DNA of 64,000 nt, from NCBI RefSeq assembly GCF_022662335.1, contig NZ_JAKNQJ010000003.1:310001-374000 (forward strand), given 5' to 3'. Position numbers and translations under genes: made by a program. The stretch is from Sphingomonas sp. CROZ-RG-20F-R02-07 (GTDB lineage Bacteria > Pseudomonadota > Alphaproteobacteria > Sphingomonadales > Sphingomonadaceae). Under the pieces are notes generated by a model that did no database searches, was not told the origin of the DNA, and saw only the letters and a list, made by a program, of their open reading frames with translations. Below, piece by piece: positions 18,344-27,332 of the stretch (positions are counted from its first letter, which is position 1; each line of letters starts with the position of its first letter).

Positions 18344-20038
18344 TCAGGCGGGACTCACCGCCGCGATCGCCTCGCGCACCTTGGCGATGCCGAACTTCCA
18401 CGCCTGGCCGATCTCGATATGGGGCATCGCCGGGATCTCGTCGGGATCGACGATGGCGTGAAGGATGGCCGGCCCCGGCGATGCGAGGAACGCCTGCACC
18501 GTCGCGACCAGCGATGCCGGATCGCGCGCGGTGAAGCCCTGCGCACCGCAGGCGCGGGCGAAGGCGGCGAAATCCATGTTGGGGAAATTCGCGCCCGACG
18601 AGGGCGGGTTGCCCGCGCCCTCCATCTCCAGATGGACAAGGCCCCAGCTGGCATTGTCGTACACCACCACCTTGATCGGCAGCTTGTGCTCGACCGCGGT
18701 CATGAACTCGCCGATCAGCATCGTCATGCCGCCGTCGCCGCTGTGCAGGATCACCTGCCGGTCGCGGTCGAGCGCCTGCGCGCCGTTGGCGATGCCGAGC
18801 CCGGTGCCGACGGCGGCGTTGTTGAACGATCCCGTGATCCGCTGGCGACCGGTCTGGCGCATCCAGTTCGCCGCCCATAGCGTCACCTCGCCGGTATCCG
18901 TCACGAAGATCGCATCGTCGGCGGCATGATCGCTGATCGCGCGCGCCACCGCCTGGGGGTGGATCCGGTCGCCGCTGCGCGCGGGATCGGCCTTTTCGTC
19001 CAGCATCACGTCCCACGCGTGGCGTGCCTTCGTCGCGGTGGTGAAGAACGCATCGTCCCCGCGCGCGGCGAGCCGGTCGAGCAGCATCCGGAGCGCGGGC
19101 TTCACCGAACCGACGATGCCGAGCGCGATCGGCGCGCGGCGGCCGAGCGCGAAGGCGCGTTCGTCGATCTGGATGACGTTGCCGTGCTTGGGCAGGAAAT
19201 CGACATAGGGGTAATCGGTGCCGAGCATCAGCAGCAGGTCCGCCTTCTGCACCGCATCCACGCCCGCCCGGCCGCCGATCAGCCCCACGCCGCCGATCCA
19301 GTGCGGATCATGGTAGGGCAGCAGTTCCTGCGCGCGATAGGTGTGCGTGAGCGGCGCCTTCAGCCGCTCGGACAGCGCGATCAGCTCCGCCTCGGCGCCG
19401 CGCGCGCCCGCGCCGCAGAACACCGCGATCGTCTCGGCTTTGTCGATCAGCGCGATCGCCGCAGCGATGTCCTCGGGCGCGGGCGCCACCTCGGGTCGGG
19501 GACGCAGCGTCGGGATGCTCGGCACCGCCTTCGACAGCGTGGCCGCGAAGACGTCGGGCGGGATGCACAGATGCGCGACGCCACGCGCGCCATAGGCCTC
19601 GGCGATCGCCTGGTGGAACACCGCTGGCGCCTGCTCGGGCGCGCCGAGTGTCTGCGTATAGACCGCGACGTCACGGAACAGCAGGTCGGGGCTGTCCTCC
19701 TGGAGATAATCGGTGCCGCGCAGGTTGGACGGCACGCCGCCCGAGATCGCGAGCACCGGTGCATGATCCTTGCGCGCCTCGTACAGCCCGGCGACGAGAT
19801 GGTTGCCGCCGGGGCCCGTGGTGCCGCAGCAGACGCCCAGCCGCCCGGTCAGCTTGGCCTGCCCCGCCGCGGCCAGCGCCGCGCCCTCTTCGTGGCGCAC
19901 GCCGATCCATTCGACCCGGTCCTGCCGGCGGATCGCATCGGTGAAGGGATTGAGCGCGTCGCCCACGATCCCGAAGACCTGGCGGACGCCGATCTCCGCC
20001 AAGGTTTCGACGAGCAGTTCGGCGACGGTCGAGGACAT
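18344..20038 (-). CDS. poxB: Thiamine-diphosphate enzyme, pyruvate oxidase/dehydrogenase (quinone)-like
   Basis: A 564-residue ThDP enzyme with the three domains of the acetolactate synthase/pyruvate oxidase family. The N-terminal Pyr domain has the catalytic Glu (RHEEGAALAAAG), the central FAD/transhydrogenase-like domain carries GTDYPYVDFLP, and the PP domain has GDGGMTMLIGEF and VVYDNASWG for ThDP-Mg binding. It resembles PoxB, which decarboxylates pyruvate to acetate and feeds electrons to quinone. The chain stops soon after VREAIAAVSPA, so the C-terminal membrane-binding peptide of E. coli PoxB is absent or very short. GGAG 7 nt before ATG 20038 sets the start. Sub-family and substrate are inferred. 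Confidence 0.8.
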   Translation of the reverse strand: MSSTVAELLVETLAEIGVRQVFGIVGDALNPFTDAIRRQDRVEWIGVRHEEGAALAAAGQAKLTGRLGVCCGTTGPGGNHLVAGLYEARKDHAPVLAISGGVPSNLRGTDYLQEDSPDLLFRDVAVYTQTLGAPEQAPAVFHQAIAEAYGARGVAHLCIPPDVFAATLSKAVPSIPTLRPRPEVAPAPEDIAAAIALIDKAETIAVFCGAGARGAEAELIALSERLKAPLTHTYRAQELLPYHDPHWIGGVGLIGGRAGVDAVQKADLLLMLGTDYPYVDFLPKHGNVIQIDERAFALGRRAPIALGIVGSVKPALRMLLDRLAARGDDAFFTTATKARHAWDVMLDEKADPARSGDRIHPQAVARAISDHAADDAIFVTDTGEVTLWAANWMRQTGRQRITGSFNNAAVGTGLGIANGAQALDRDRQVILHSGDGGMTMLIGEFMTAVEHKLPIKVVVYDNASWGLVHLEMEGAGNPPSSGANFPNMDFAAFARACGAQGFTARDPASLVATVQAFLASPGPAILHAIVDPDEIPAMPHIEIGQAWKFGIAKVREAIAAVSPA

Positions 20039-20153
20039 GGGCACGCTCCGGTGTTCGGCTGGACAGCGTGAGGACGTGTCAGGCGGACTTTGGTTGCCAT
20101 GCCCGTGGCTTTGCGTAGACATGGCGGCATCGTTCCGCCCCCGGAGTTCGCCG

Positions 20154-22259
20154 ATGCGCCAGACCCTGATCGCCCTTCTCGCCCTTGCCGCCACGCCGGT
20201 GGGCGTCCACGCTCAGGCGATGAAGGACGATCCGTATATCTGGTTGGAGGAGCCCGCCTCGCCGCGCGCGATGGCGTGGGTGGAAAGTCACAACGCCGCC
20301 AGCACGAAGCGGCTGGAGGCCGATCCGCGCTATCCCGTGCTTTACCAGGAGGCGCTGGCGATCGCGGGCGCGCGCGACCGGATCCCGATGCCCGGCTTCA
20401 TCCACGGCGCGATCTACAATTTCTGGCAGGATCCCGAGCATCTGCGCGGGATCTGGCGCAAGACCACGCTGGAGAGCTATCGCACCGCCGATCCGCAATG
20501 GACGACGGTGCTCGACATCGATGCGCTGGGCAAGGCCGAGGGCAAGAGCTGGGTTTCGCACGGTTTCGACTGCCTGCCGCCCGATGAGAAACGCTGCCTC
20601 GTATCCTTGTCCGACGGCGGCGAGGATGCGGTGGAGGTGCGCGAGTTCGATCTCGACACCATGCGCTTCGTGGCGGGCGGGTTCCACCTGCCGCGCGGCA
20701 AGCACCGCGTCGCCTGGGAAGATATCGACCATCTGCTCGTCGCGACCGACTGGATTCCGGGCGAGCTGACGCCGTCCGGCTATCCCTATGTCGTCAAGCG
20801 GCTCGCGCGCGGCCAGGCGATGACGCAGGCGACCGAAGTGTATCGCGGCGGCAAGGACGATGGCGGCTATGGCGTCTCGCCCAGCGTGCTGCGCGATGGC
20901 CAGGGCCGCACGCTGGCGGTGATCGAGCGGCCGCTCGACACGTTCCGCCACCAGAGCTTCGTCGTGACCCCCACCGGCACGCGGCAGCTCGCGATTCCCG
21001 ACAAGGCGAGCGTCGCCGAGCTGGTCGATGGCCGCGTCATCGTGCGGCTGGACGAGGCGTGGCCGGCGCATGGCGCAAGCTTCGTATCGGGCGCGCTCGC
21101 CGAGCTGGATCTGGCGGCGGTGAAGGCCACGCCCGATCGGCTGGCGCCCAAATTGGTGTGGACCCCGGGCCCGCGCGACGCGCTGAACGGCACCGCATCG
21201 ACGCGCGACCATCTGCTGATCGAGACGCTCAGCAACGTGCAGGGCCGCGCGTTCGTCTATGCGCCCAAGCGCGGCGGCGGCTGGACCATCACCCGGCTGG
21301 CGCTGCCCGACAATCTGTCGGTCGGCTTCGGATCGACCGACGAGAACAGCAACCGCGCGTTCGTGGTGACGAACGGCTTCCTGACGCCGACGACGGTCGA
21401 TCTGGCCGACACGACGACGGGCACGCTGCAGACGGTGAAGACGCTGCCGCCCAAATTCGATGCGTCGCGCGACGTGGTCGAGCAGCGCGAGGCCACCTCC
21501 ACCGATGGCACCAAGATCCCGTATTTCGTCGTCCACCGCAAGGACATCGCCTATGACGGCACCACGCCGACGCTGATGACCGCCTATGGCGGGTTCCAGG
21601 TGAGCATGACGCCCTCCTATTCGGGCACGACGGGCAAGCTGTGGCTGGAACGCGGCGGCGCGCTGGTGCTCGCCAACATCCGCGGCGGCGGCGAATTCGG
21701 TCCCGCATGGCACGAGGCGGGGCTCGGGACGAAGCGGCAGATCGTCTATGACGATTTCGCGAGCGTCGCGCGCGACCTGATCGCGCGGCGGATCACCAGC
21801 CCGCGGCGGCTCGGAATCGAGGGCGGCTCCAATGGCGGGCTGCTGATGGGCGTGCAGTTCACCCAGCATCCCGAACTGTGGAACGCGGTGGTCATCCAGG
21901 TGCCGCTGCTCGACATGATCCGCATCTCCAAGATTGCGGCGGGCGCGTCGTGGCAGGGGGAATATGGCGACGTGAACGCCGATCCCGCCGTCATGGCGTT
22001 CTGGCGCAAGACCTCTCCGTACCAGAATCTGAAGGCGGGCGTGGCCTATCCCGAGCCGTTCATCTTCACCACCACCAAGGACGACCGCGTCGGGCCCCAG
22101 CATGCGCGCAAGTTCGCCGCCCGGATGGAGGAGATGAAGCTGCCCTTCTATTATTACGAGAATACCGAGGGCGGGCACGGCTCCGGCGCGGACCTGAAGC
22201 AGACCGCACGCACCACCGCGCTGACCATGACCTACCTCCAGAAGAAACTGATGGAATGA
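20154..22259 (+). CDS. Prolyl oligopeptidase family serine peptidase (S9), exported
   Basis: A 701-residue S9 peptidase with signal peptide MRQTLIALLALAATPVGVHAQ and GGAG 8 nt before the ATG. The N-terminal region has DDPYIWLEEP, the usual opening of the family, followed by a beta-propeller. The C-terminal alpha/beta-hydrolase domain carries the nucleophile Ser559 in GGSNGG, the Asp in TTKDDRVGP and the His in EGGHGSG. It probably cleaves short proline-containing peptides in the periplasm. Its TGA overlaps the cobO start as ATGA, which ties a peptidase to cobalamin genes. Confidence 0.93.
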   Translation: MRQTLIALLALAATPVGVHAQAMKDDPYIWLEEPASPRAMAWVESHNAASTKRLEADPRYPVLYQEALAIAGARDRIPMPGFIHGAIYNFWQDPEHLRGIWRKTTLESYRTADPQWTTVLDIDALGKAEGKSWVSHGFDCLPPDEKRCLVSLSDGGEDAVEVREFDLDTMRFVAGGFHLPRGKHRVAWEDIDHLLVATDWIPGELTPSGYPYVVKRLARGQAMTQATEVYRGGKDDGGYGVSPSVLRDGQGRTLAVIERPLDTFRHQSFVVTPTGTRQLAIPDKASVAELVDGRVIVRLDEAWPAHGASFVSGALAELDLAAVKATPDRLAPKLVWTPGPRDALNGTASTRDHLLIETLSNVQGRAFVYAPKRGGGWTITRLALPDNLSVGFGSTDENSNRAFVVTNGFLTPTTVDLADTTTGTLQTVKTLPPKFDASRDVVEQREATSTDGTKIPYFVVHRKDIAYDGTTPTLMTAYGGFQVSMTPSYSGTTGKLWLERGGALVLANIRGGGEFGPAWHEAGLGTKRQIVYDDFASVARDLIARRITSPRRLGIEGGSNGGLLMGVQFTQHPELWNAVVIQVPLLDMIRISKIAAGASWQGEYGDVNADPAVMAFWRKTSPYQNLKAGVAYPEPFIFTTTKDDRVGPQHARKFAARMEEMKLPFYYYENTEGGHGSGADLKQTARTTALTMTYLQKKLME

Positions 22260-22855
22260 CCGACGACGCGCGCCATGCCGACAAGATGCGCCGGATGCAG
22301 GCGGCCAAACAGGCGATCATCGCGGACAAGACGATCGAGAAGGGGCTGCTGATCGTCCACACCGGCGCGGGCAAGGGCAAGTCGACCGCCGCCTTCGGCA
22401 TGGTGGCGCGCGCGATCGGCCACGGCATGACGGTGGGCGTCGTCCAGTTCGTGAAGGGCGCGATGGCCACGGGGGAGAAGGCGGTGTTCGACGCCTTTCC
22501 CGATCAAGTGACCTTCAAGCCGATGGGCGAGGGCTTCACCTGGGACACGCAGGACCGCGCCCGCGACATCGCCGTCACCCGCACCGCCTGGGACGAGGTG
22601 AAGCGGATGATCGCCGATCCGGCCTATGCGATGGTGGTGGCGGACGAACTCAACATCGTGCTGCGCTACGACTATCTGCCGCTGGACGAGGTGCTGGCGG
22701 TGCTCGCCGCCCGCGCGCCGATGAAGCATGTCGTCGTCACCGGCCGCAACGCGCCCGAGGCGCTGATCGCGGCGGCCGACCTCGTCACGGAAATGACGCC
22801 GGTGAAGCATCCGTTTCGCGCCGGCGTGAAGGCGCAGGCGGGGATCGAGTTCTGA
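22256..22855 (+). CDS. cobO: Cob(I)yrinic acid a,c-diamide adenosyltransferase
   Basis: A 199-residue CobO/BtuR adenosyltransferase, which transfers the 5'-deoxyadenosyl group of ATP to Co(I) corrinoids. The P-loop HTGAGKGKSTAAFG sits at about residues 35-48. FVKGAMATGEK and VVADELNIVLRYDY further along are family features. The charged N-terminal helix (KMRRMQAAKQAIIADK) is typical. The ATG overlaps the peptidase stop (ATGA). It lies upstream of the cobalamin riboswitch, not downstream, so it escapes that control unless transcription comes from elsewhere. Confidence 0.95.
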   Translation: MTDDARHADKMRRMQAAKQAIIADKTIEKGLLIVHTGAGKGKSTAAFGMVARAIGHGMTVGVVQFVKGAMATGEKAVFDAFPDQVTFKPMGEGFTWDTQDRARDIAVTRTAWDEVKRMIADPAYAMVVADELNIVLRYDYLPLDEVLAVLAARAPMKHVVVTGRNAPEALIAAADLVTEMTPVKHPFRAGVKAQAGIEF

Positions 22856-22911
22856 CCACCCGCGCGCGGGTCGCCGTTGACGGCCCCATCGCCCACCGAT
22901 AGGCCGGCCGC

Positions 22912-23068
22912 GCGACAGGTTCCCCGGCGACGGGGTGAAAAGGGAACGGGGCTCACCCCGGCTGCCCCTGCAACTGTACGCGGCGAGCCATCGCGCCACA
23001 GGCCATTGGGATTCCTCCCGAGAAGGCGGCGCGGACGGTGACGACCCGCGAGCCAGGAGACCTGCCCG
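22912..23068 (+). promoter_or_regulatory. Cobalamin riboswitch (aptamer)
   Basis: The intergenic region after cobO contains the conserved blocks of an adenosylcobalamin riboswitch in order. CAGGT at 22916-22920 can pair with ACCTG at 23060-23064 as P1. GAAAAGGGAAC follows at 22937, CTGCCCCTGCAACTGTA at about 22962, GCCACAGG with an ATTGGGA/CCCGAGAAGGC arm at 22995-23027, and the B12 box AGCCAGGAGACCTGCC at 23051-23066. It lies about 160 nt before the DUF1636-cobT-cobC-cobS genes and should reduce their expression when B12 is plentiful. Confidence 0.93.
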
Positions 23069-23109
23069 TCGCGGTCGTCCTCCGTCCGGCCAGGGTGCGC
23101 CGAGCGGGC

Positions 23110-23184
23110 GGGGTCCGCGTGACCCCGAGCGGCGGCATCGTCGGCCGGCGCCTCGCGTGCCGGCCTGTGCCGTGTCGCGAGGAG
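23110..23184 (+). promoter_or_regulatory. Probable riboswitch expression platform: SD-sequestering hairpin
   Basis: After the aptamer a small GGGGTC/GACCCC hairpin (23110-23126) is followed by CCTCGCG at 23151-23157, which pairs perfectly with CGCGAGG at 23176-23182 across an 18-nt loop. The right arm contains the start of the Shine-Dalgarno AGGAG at 23180-23184. Folding would hide the ribosome site, so control of translation is the natural reading. No run of T follows, so termination is unlikely. Confidence 0.55.
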
Positions 23185-23190
23185 ATTCCT

Positions 23191-23232
23191 GTGCCGTTCA
23201 CCCTATCCCCTATTCCGTGCCGCCCATGCTGA
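23191..23232 (+). CDS. 13-codon leader ORF coupled to the DUF1636 gene (putative)
   Basis: A GTG lies 6 nt after the clear SD AGGAG and opens a 13-codon frame (VPFTLSPIPCRPC) ending in TGA at 23230-23232. That stop overlaps the DUF1636 start codon region (ATG at 23226), while the DUF1636 ATG itself has no good SD. The best ribosome site of the leader therefore serves the mini-ORF, and the downstream gene would be reached by reinitiation or coupling. Whether the peptide is made is unknown. Confidence 0.35.
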   Translation: MPFTLSPIPCRPC

Positions 23233-23621
23233 TCCCCGTCGAGGACGGCCCGGCAATCGTCGCCTGCTCCACCTGCCGCTCGGGCGATGATGCCACCGGC
23301 CCCCGCGGCGGAACGCGGCTGGTCGCGGCGCTGCGCGCGGTCAAGGCATCCGACCCGGCCTATGCCGGCGTCGCGGTGCAGGCGATGCCGTGCCTGTTCG
23401 CCTGCCAGGATTCGTGCACCGTCCATCTGCGCGCCCCCGGCAAGATCGGGTACGTGCTCGGCCGGTTCACGCCCGACGAGGCGGCGGCGCGCGCGATCCT
23501 GGATCATGCCGTGCTCCATGCCGCGAGCGACGACGGGCAGGTGCCGTACAAAAGCTGGCCCGAGGGCGTCAAAGGCCATTTCCTGACGCGCACGCCGCCC
23601 GCCGGATTCGTCGTCGCATGA
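23226..23621 (+). CDS. DUF1636 family protein, cysteine-rich, cobalamin-associated
   Basis: A 131-residue protein with CSTCRSG near residue 14 and CLFACQDSCTVHL near residue 57, a cysteine pattern that suggests a metal site or a 2Fe-2S ferredoxin-like fold as in DUF1636 proteins. The family often sits with cobalamin genes; its biochemical role is not established. It is the first gene after the riboswitch and its TGA overlaps the cobT start (ATGA). A GTG at 23217 is an alternative start three codons earlier. Confidence 0.8.
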   Translation: MLIPVEDGPAIVACSTCRSGDDATGPRGGTRLVAALRAVKASDPAYAGVAVQAMPCLFACQDSCTVHLRAPGKIGYVLGRFTPDEAAARAILDHAVLHAASDDGQVPYKSWPEGVKGHFLTRTPPAGFVVA

Positions 23622-24631
23622 TTGGCTTTTCCAGCGTCGCCGCGTTCGATGCCGCGCTCGCCAGCCTGCCCGCGCCCGACCGGGCCGCGCGCGCCGCCGC
23701 CGCCGAGCGTCAGGCGCAACTCACCAAACCGCCGGGGTCGCTCGGCCGGCTGGAGGCGATCGCGATCGATCTCGCCGGCTGGCAGGGCCGCGAGCGCCCC
23801 CGGATCGATCGCGGTCGTGCGGTGGTGTTCGCGGGCAATCACGGCGTGGCGGCGCGCGGCGTCAGCGCGTTTCCGCCCGAAGTGACCGCGCAGATGGTCG
23901 CCAATTTCGCATCCGGGGGTGCCGCGATCAACACGCTTGCCGCCGCCTCCGGGCTCGAACTGCGCGTCGTACCGCTCGATCTCGACCGGCCGACCGCCGA
24001 CTTCACGCGCGGCCCCGCGATGGACGCGGCCGAATGCCTCGCCGCGCTGAACGCGGGCGCGGCCGTCGTGGAGGATGGCATCGACCTGCTCGTGCTCGGC
24101 GAGATGGGCATCGGCAATTCGACGGCCGCGGCAGCGCTTTGCGCACGCAGCTTCGGCGGCAGCGGCGCGGAGTGGGTGGGCCCCGGCACGGGCGTGGATG
24201 GCGACGGCCTGGCGCGCAAGACCGCCGCGGTCGATGCCGCGCTCGCCCGTCATGCGGAGGCACCGCGCACGCCGTTCGAAACGCTGCGCCGCGTCGGCGG
24301 GCGCGAGATCGCGGCGATGGCGGGTGCGGTGGTGGCGGCCCGCACCGCACGGATCGCCGTCGTGCTCGACGGCTTCATCGGCAGCGCCGCGATCGCACCG
24401 ATCGCCGCGGCTTGGCCCCGGATCGCCGACCACTGCATCGCCGGCCATGTCTCGGCAGAGCCCGGCCATGCTAAGCTGCTCGCGCGGCTGGAGCTGGACC
24501 CGCTGCTGGCGCTCGGCATGCGGCTGGGCGAGGGCAGCGGCGCAGCGGTGGCGGCGGGCGTGATCCGTGCGGCGCTGGCGGCGCATGACGGCATGGCGAC
24601 CTTTGCCGAGGCCGGCGTGGCGGGGGGATGA
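23618..24631 (+). CDS. cobT: Nicotinate-nucleotide--dimethylbenzimidazole phosphoribosyltransferase
   Basis: CobT (337 residues) makes alpha-ribazole phosphate from dimethylbenzimidazole and nicotinate mononucleotide, activating the lower ligand of B12. Landmarks are QAQLTKPPGSLGRLE near residue 36, VFAGNHGVAARGVSAFP, GEMGIGNSTAAAAL, VGPGTGVD and the C-terminal LGEGSGAA, whose Glu is the family's catalytic base. It is coupled by ATGA to the gene before and to cobC after it. Confidence 0.96.
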   Translation: MIGFSSVAAFDAALASLPAPDRAARAAAAERQAQLTKPPGSLGRLEAIAIDLAGWQGRERPRIDRGRAVVFAGNHGVAARGVSAFPPEVTAQMVANFASGGAAINTLAAASGLELRVVPLDLDRPTADFTRGPAMDAAECLAALNAGAAVVEDGIDLLVLGEMGIGNSTAAAALCARSFGGSGAEWVGPGTGVDGDGLARKTAAVDAALARHAEAPRTPFETLRRVGGREIAAMAGAVVAARTARIAVVLDGFIGSAAIAPIAAAWPRIADHCIAGHVSAEPGHAKLLARLELDPLLALGMRLGEGSGAAVAAGVIRAALAAHDGMATFAEAGVAGG

Positions 24632-25188
24632 GCGCGGCCCGCACGCTCCACCTGATGCGCCACGGCGCGCCGGTGCTGGCGGGACGGATGCTCGGCATCA
24701 CCGACAGCCCCGCGACGCCGGAGGGGATCGCGGCCTGCGTGGCGCGCGGTGCGCCGCTCGCGTTCGACCGGATCGTCACGTCGGACCGGCAACGCGCGCA
24801 GGCCTGCGCCGCGGCGATCGGTGCGCGGCACGGCGTGCCGGTCACGATCGATCCGCGGTGGCGCGAGCTCGATTTCGGCGCCTGGGACGGGCTGGCGCCG
24901 GACGCGATCGATCCCATGGCACTCGCTGCCTTCTGGCAGGATCCCGATGCCGGTCCGCCGCCCGGCGGCGAGCTGTGGTCGACGCTCATGGCGCGCGTCG
25001 CCGACGCGCTCGGCGCGCTGGACGGCACCACGCTCGTGGTCGCGCATGGCGGATCGATCCGTGCCGCGATCGGCACGCTGTGCGGGTTCGACCGGCGCCA
25101 ACTTTGGGCGTTCGACCTGCCCTGCGCGGCGCTGCTATCGTTGCGGCTGTGGCCCGATGCCGCGCAGATCACCGGACTTCAGGCATGA
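24628..25188 (+). CDS. cobC: Histidine phosphatase, probable alpha-ribazole phosphatase
   Basis: A 186-residue phosphoglycerate-mutase-like phosphatase. The catalytic LMRHGAP motif is at residues 9-15 and the second histidine is in VVAHGGSIRA. TSDRQRAQACAAAI and the WRELDFGAWDG segment are typical of CobC-type enzymes, which remove the phosphate from alpha-ribazole phosphate (or from cobalamin phosphate). Its place between cobT and cobS, with 4-nt overlaps on both sides, supports the cobalamin role over a general phosphatase. Confidence 0.88.
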   Translation: MSAARTLHLMRHGAPVLAGRMLGITDSPATPEGIAACVARGAPLAFDRIVTSDRQRAQACAAAIGARHGVPVTIDPRWRELDFGAWDGLAPDAIDPMALAAFWQDPDAGPPPGGELWSTLMARVADALGALDGTTLVVAHGGSIRAAIGTLCGFDRRQLWAFDLPCAALLSLRLWPDAAQITGLQA

Positions 25189-25895
25189 AGCCGCTGGTCG
25201 CCGCCTTCGGCTTTCTGACGCGGCTGCCGATGCCGTCGGTGGGCGCCACGCGCGACGATTTCGCGCGCGCCATCCGCTGCTATCCGGTCGTGGGGCTCGC
25301 GATCGGGGTGATGGTGGCAGCGGCGGGGTGGCTCGGCGGGCGGATCGATCCGTGGACGGGGGCGCTGGCCGCGCTGGTCGCATGGGTCGCGGTGACGGGC
25401 GCGCTCCATCTCGACGGGCTGGGCGATCTCGCCGACGGCATCGGCGCGGCGCATGGCGACCGCGCTCGGCTGCTCGCGGTGATGGCGGATTCGCATATCG
25501 GCAGCTTCGGCGTCGTCGCGATCGGGCTGCAGCTCGTCGCCAAGCTCGTGCTGCTCCACGCCATCGGCGCTGCCGGCTGGGCGCTCGTGCTGGTGCCGTT
25601 CGCGGCGCGGATCGGGCCGCTCGCCTGGGCGCGCTGGCTGCCGCCGCTCCATGCCGGGCTGGGTGCGATGGTCGCGCGGGCGGTGCGGCGGCGCGACCTG
25701 ATCGGCTGGACCGCGCTGCTGGCCGCCGCCTGCACCATCGCGCCCGCGCTGATCGCGGCGCCCTTGATGATCGCGGGTGTCGGGCTGTGGCTGAAGCGGC
25801 GCATCGGCGGCGTGACCGGCGATGCGCATGGCGCCGGGATCGAACTGGTCGAAACCGGCCTGCTGCTCGCGATCGCCTCAGTCCGCACGGTCTGA
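25185..25895 (+). CDS. cobS: Adenosylcobinamide-GDP ribazoletransferase (cobalamin synthase)
   Basis: CobS (236 residues) is a polytopic inner-membrane enzyme that joins adenosylcobinamide-GDP to alpha-ribazole, the last joining step of B12 assembly. The N-terminal FLTRLPMP motif and the acidic [14 protein letters not shown] motif (about residues 65-79) are diagnostic, and several hydrophobic helices follow. The start overlaps the cobC stop by 4 nt. The 3' end overlaps the convergent cobQ by 18 nt. Confidence 0.95.
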   Translation: MKPLVAAFGFLTRLPMPSVGATRDDFARAIRCYPVVGLAIGVMVAAAGWLGGRIDPWTGALAALVAWVAVTGALHLDGLGDLADGIGAAHGDRARLLAVMADSHIGSFGVVAIGLQLVAKLVLLHAIGAAGWALVLVPFAARIGPLAWARWLPPLHAGLGAMVARAVRRRDLIGWTALLAAACTIAPALIAAPLMIAGVGLWLKRRIGGVTGDAHGAGIELVETGLLLAIASVRTV

Positions 25896-27332
25896 CAGCC
25901 GGACGATCGCGTCGATATCGACATGGCGTTCGAGCGTGTCGGCAATGGCATCGAGCGCCGCATCGATCGCGACACGGTGATCGGGGCCGCGCCCCGCCAC
26001 CCCGATCCGCGCCAGCCACGCCTTGCGCTGCGCGGCATGGCCCAGCAGCCCATGGACATAGGTGCCCGCCACCAGCCCGTCCGCGCTCGACGCGCCGTCG
26101 CCGCGGCCGTCGTCGAAGCGGACGAGCGGCGCCGCGGTGCCCGGCCCGCGCGTCACCCCCATATGCATCTCGTACCCCTCGAACCGCGCGCCGAGCGCGG
26201 TGCCGGTGACGGGCTTCAGCGCCTTTGCGCCGGTCAGCAGCGTCGCAACGTCGAGCAGCCCCAGGCCCGCGACCTGCCCCGCCGGGCCCTCGATGCCATC
26301 CGGATCGGCGATCGTCCGCCCCAGCATCTGGTATCCGCCGCACAGGCCGAGCACCGGCCGCCCCTGGCGATGATGCGCGAGGATATCGACGTCCCACCCC
26401 TGGCCACGCAGAAAGGCCAGATCCGGGATCGTCGCCTTGCTGCCCGCCAGCACGATCAGCGCGGCGGGCGGGATCGGCGTGCCCGGCGGCACCATGACCA
26501 GATCGACGTCGGCCTCCAGCTTCAGCGGATCGAGATCGTCGAAATTGGCGATCCGCGCGGTGATCGGGCAGGCCACGACGGTCCGCCCGCTGGCGGGCCC
26601 GCCACGCCGTTCGAGCACGACCGCATCCTCGCTCGGCAACCGCGCCGCCTCGGGCAGCCAGGGCACCACGCCATGGCCGCGCCACCCGGTGCGCTCGGCG
26701 ATCGCCCGGTAACCGTCGTCGAACAGCGCGGGGTCGCCGCGGAACTTGTTGACGAGGAAGCCGTGGATCATCGCGGCATCCTCGGGCGCGATCACCGCCT
26801 GTGTGCCGACGAGTGCGGCGATGACGCCGCCGCGATCGATATCGCCGACGATCAGCACGGGCACGCCGGCGGCGCGCGCGAAGCCCATGTTCGCGATGTC
26901 GCCCGCGCGCAGGTTGATCTCCGCCGGGCTGCCCGCGCCCTCGATCACGACGATATCGGCCTCAGCGCGCAACCGGCGATAGCTGGCGAGGATCTCGGCC
27001 AGCAGTCCCTCGCGCCCCTGCCGCCAGTTCGCTGCCGCCAGTGTGCCGCGCACGACGCCGCACACCACGAGCTGCGAGGTCCGGTCGCCCTGCGGCTTCA
27101 GCAGCACCGGGTTCATGTCGACGCTGGGCGCCGCCCGCGCGGCGAAGGCCTGCGTCGCCTGCGCGCGGCCGATCTCGCCGCCGTCCGCAGTGACGGCGGC
27201 GTTGTTCGACATGTTCTGCGGCTTGAACGGTCGCACGACGAGCCCGCGATTGGCGAGCGCGCGGCACAGCCCGGCCACCAGCACCGACTTGCCGACGTCC
27301 GACCCGGTGCCCTGCAGCATCACCGCACCCAT
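25878..27332 (-). CDS. cobQ: Cobyric acid synthase
   Basis: CobQ/CbiP (484 residues from ATG 27332) amidates four side chains of adenosylcobyrinic acid a,c-diamide using glutamine and ATP. The N-terminal synthetase domain has the P-loop variant [11 protein letters not shown] and [13 protein letters not shown]. The C-terminal class I amidotransferase-like domain has the cysteine in [11 protein letters not shown] and a late histidine in GTYVHGLL. An upstream ATG-proximal extension to 27356 is possible, but 27332 fits the family start. It overlaps cbiB upstream by 13 nt. Confidence 0.95.
   Translation of the reverse strand: MGAVMLQGTGSDVGKSVLVAGLCRALANRGLVVRPFKPQNMSNNAAVTADGGEIGRAQATQAFAARAAPSVDMNPVLLKPQGDRTSQLVVCGVVRGTLAAANWRQGREGLLAEILASYRRLRAEADIVVIEGAGSPAEINLRAGDIANMGFARAAGVPVLIVGDIDRGGVIAALVGTQAVIAPEDAAMIHGFLVNKFRGDPALFDDGYRAIAERTGWRGHGVVPWLPEAARLPSEDAVVLERRGGPASGRTVVACPITARIANFDDLDPLKLEADVDLVMVPPGTPIPPAALIVLAGSKATIPDLAFLRGQGWDVDILAHHRQGRPVLGLCGGYQMLGRTIADPDGIEGPAGQVAGLGLLDVATLLTGAKALKPVTGTALGARFEGYEMHMGVTRGPGTAAPLVRFDDGRGDGASSADGLVAGTYVHGLLGHAAQRKAWLARIGVAGRGPDHRVAIDAALDAIADTLERHVDIDAIVRLSDRAD

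Noticed and set aside
20039..20194. N-terminal extension of the pyruvate-oxidase-like gene
   Set aside because: The extra residues are not family-like and overlap the divergent peptidase leader; ATG 20038 has a good SD.
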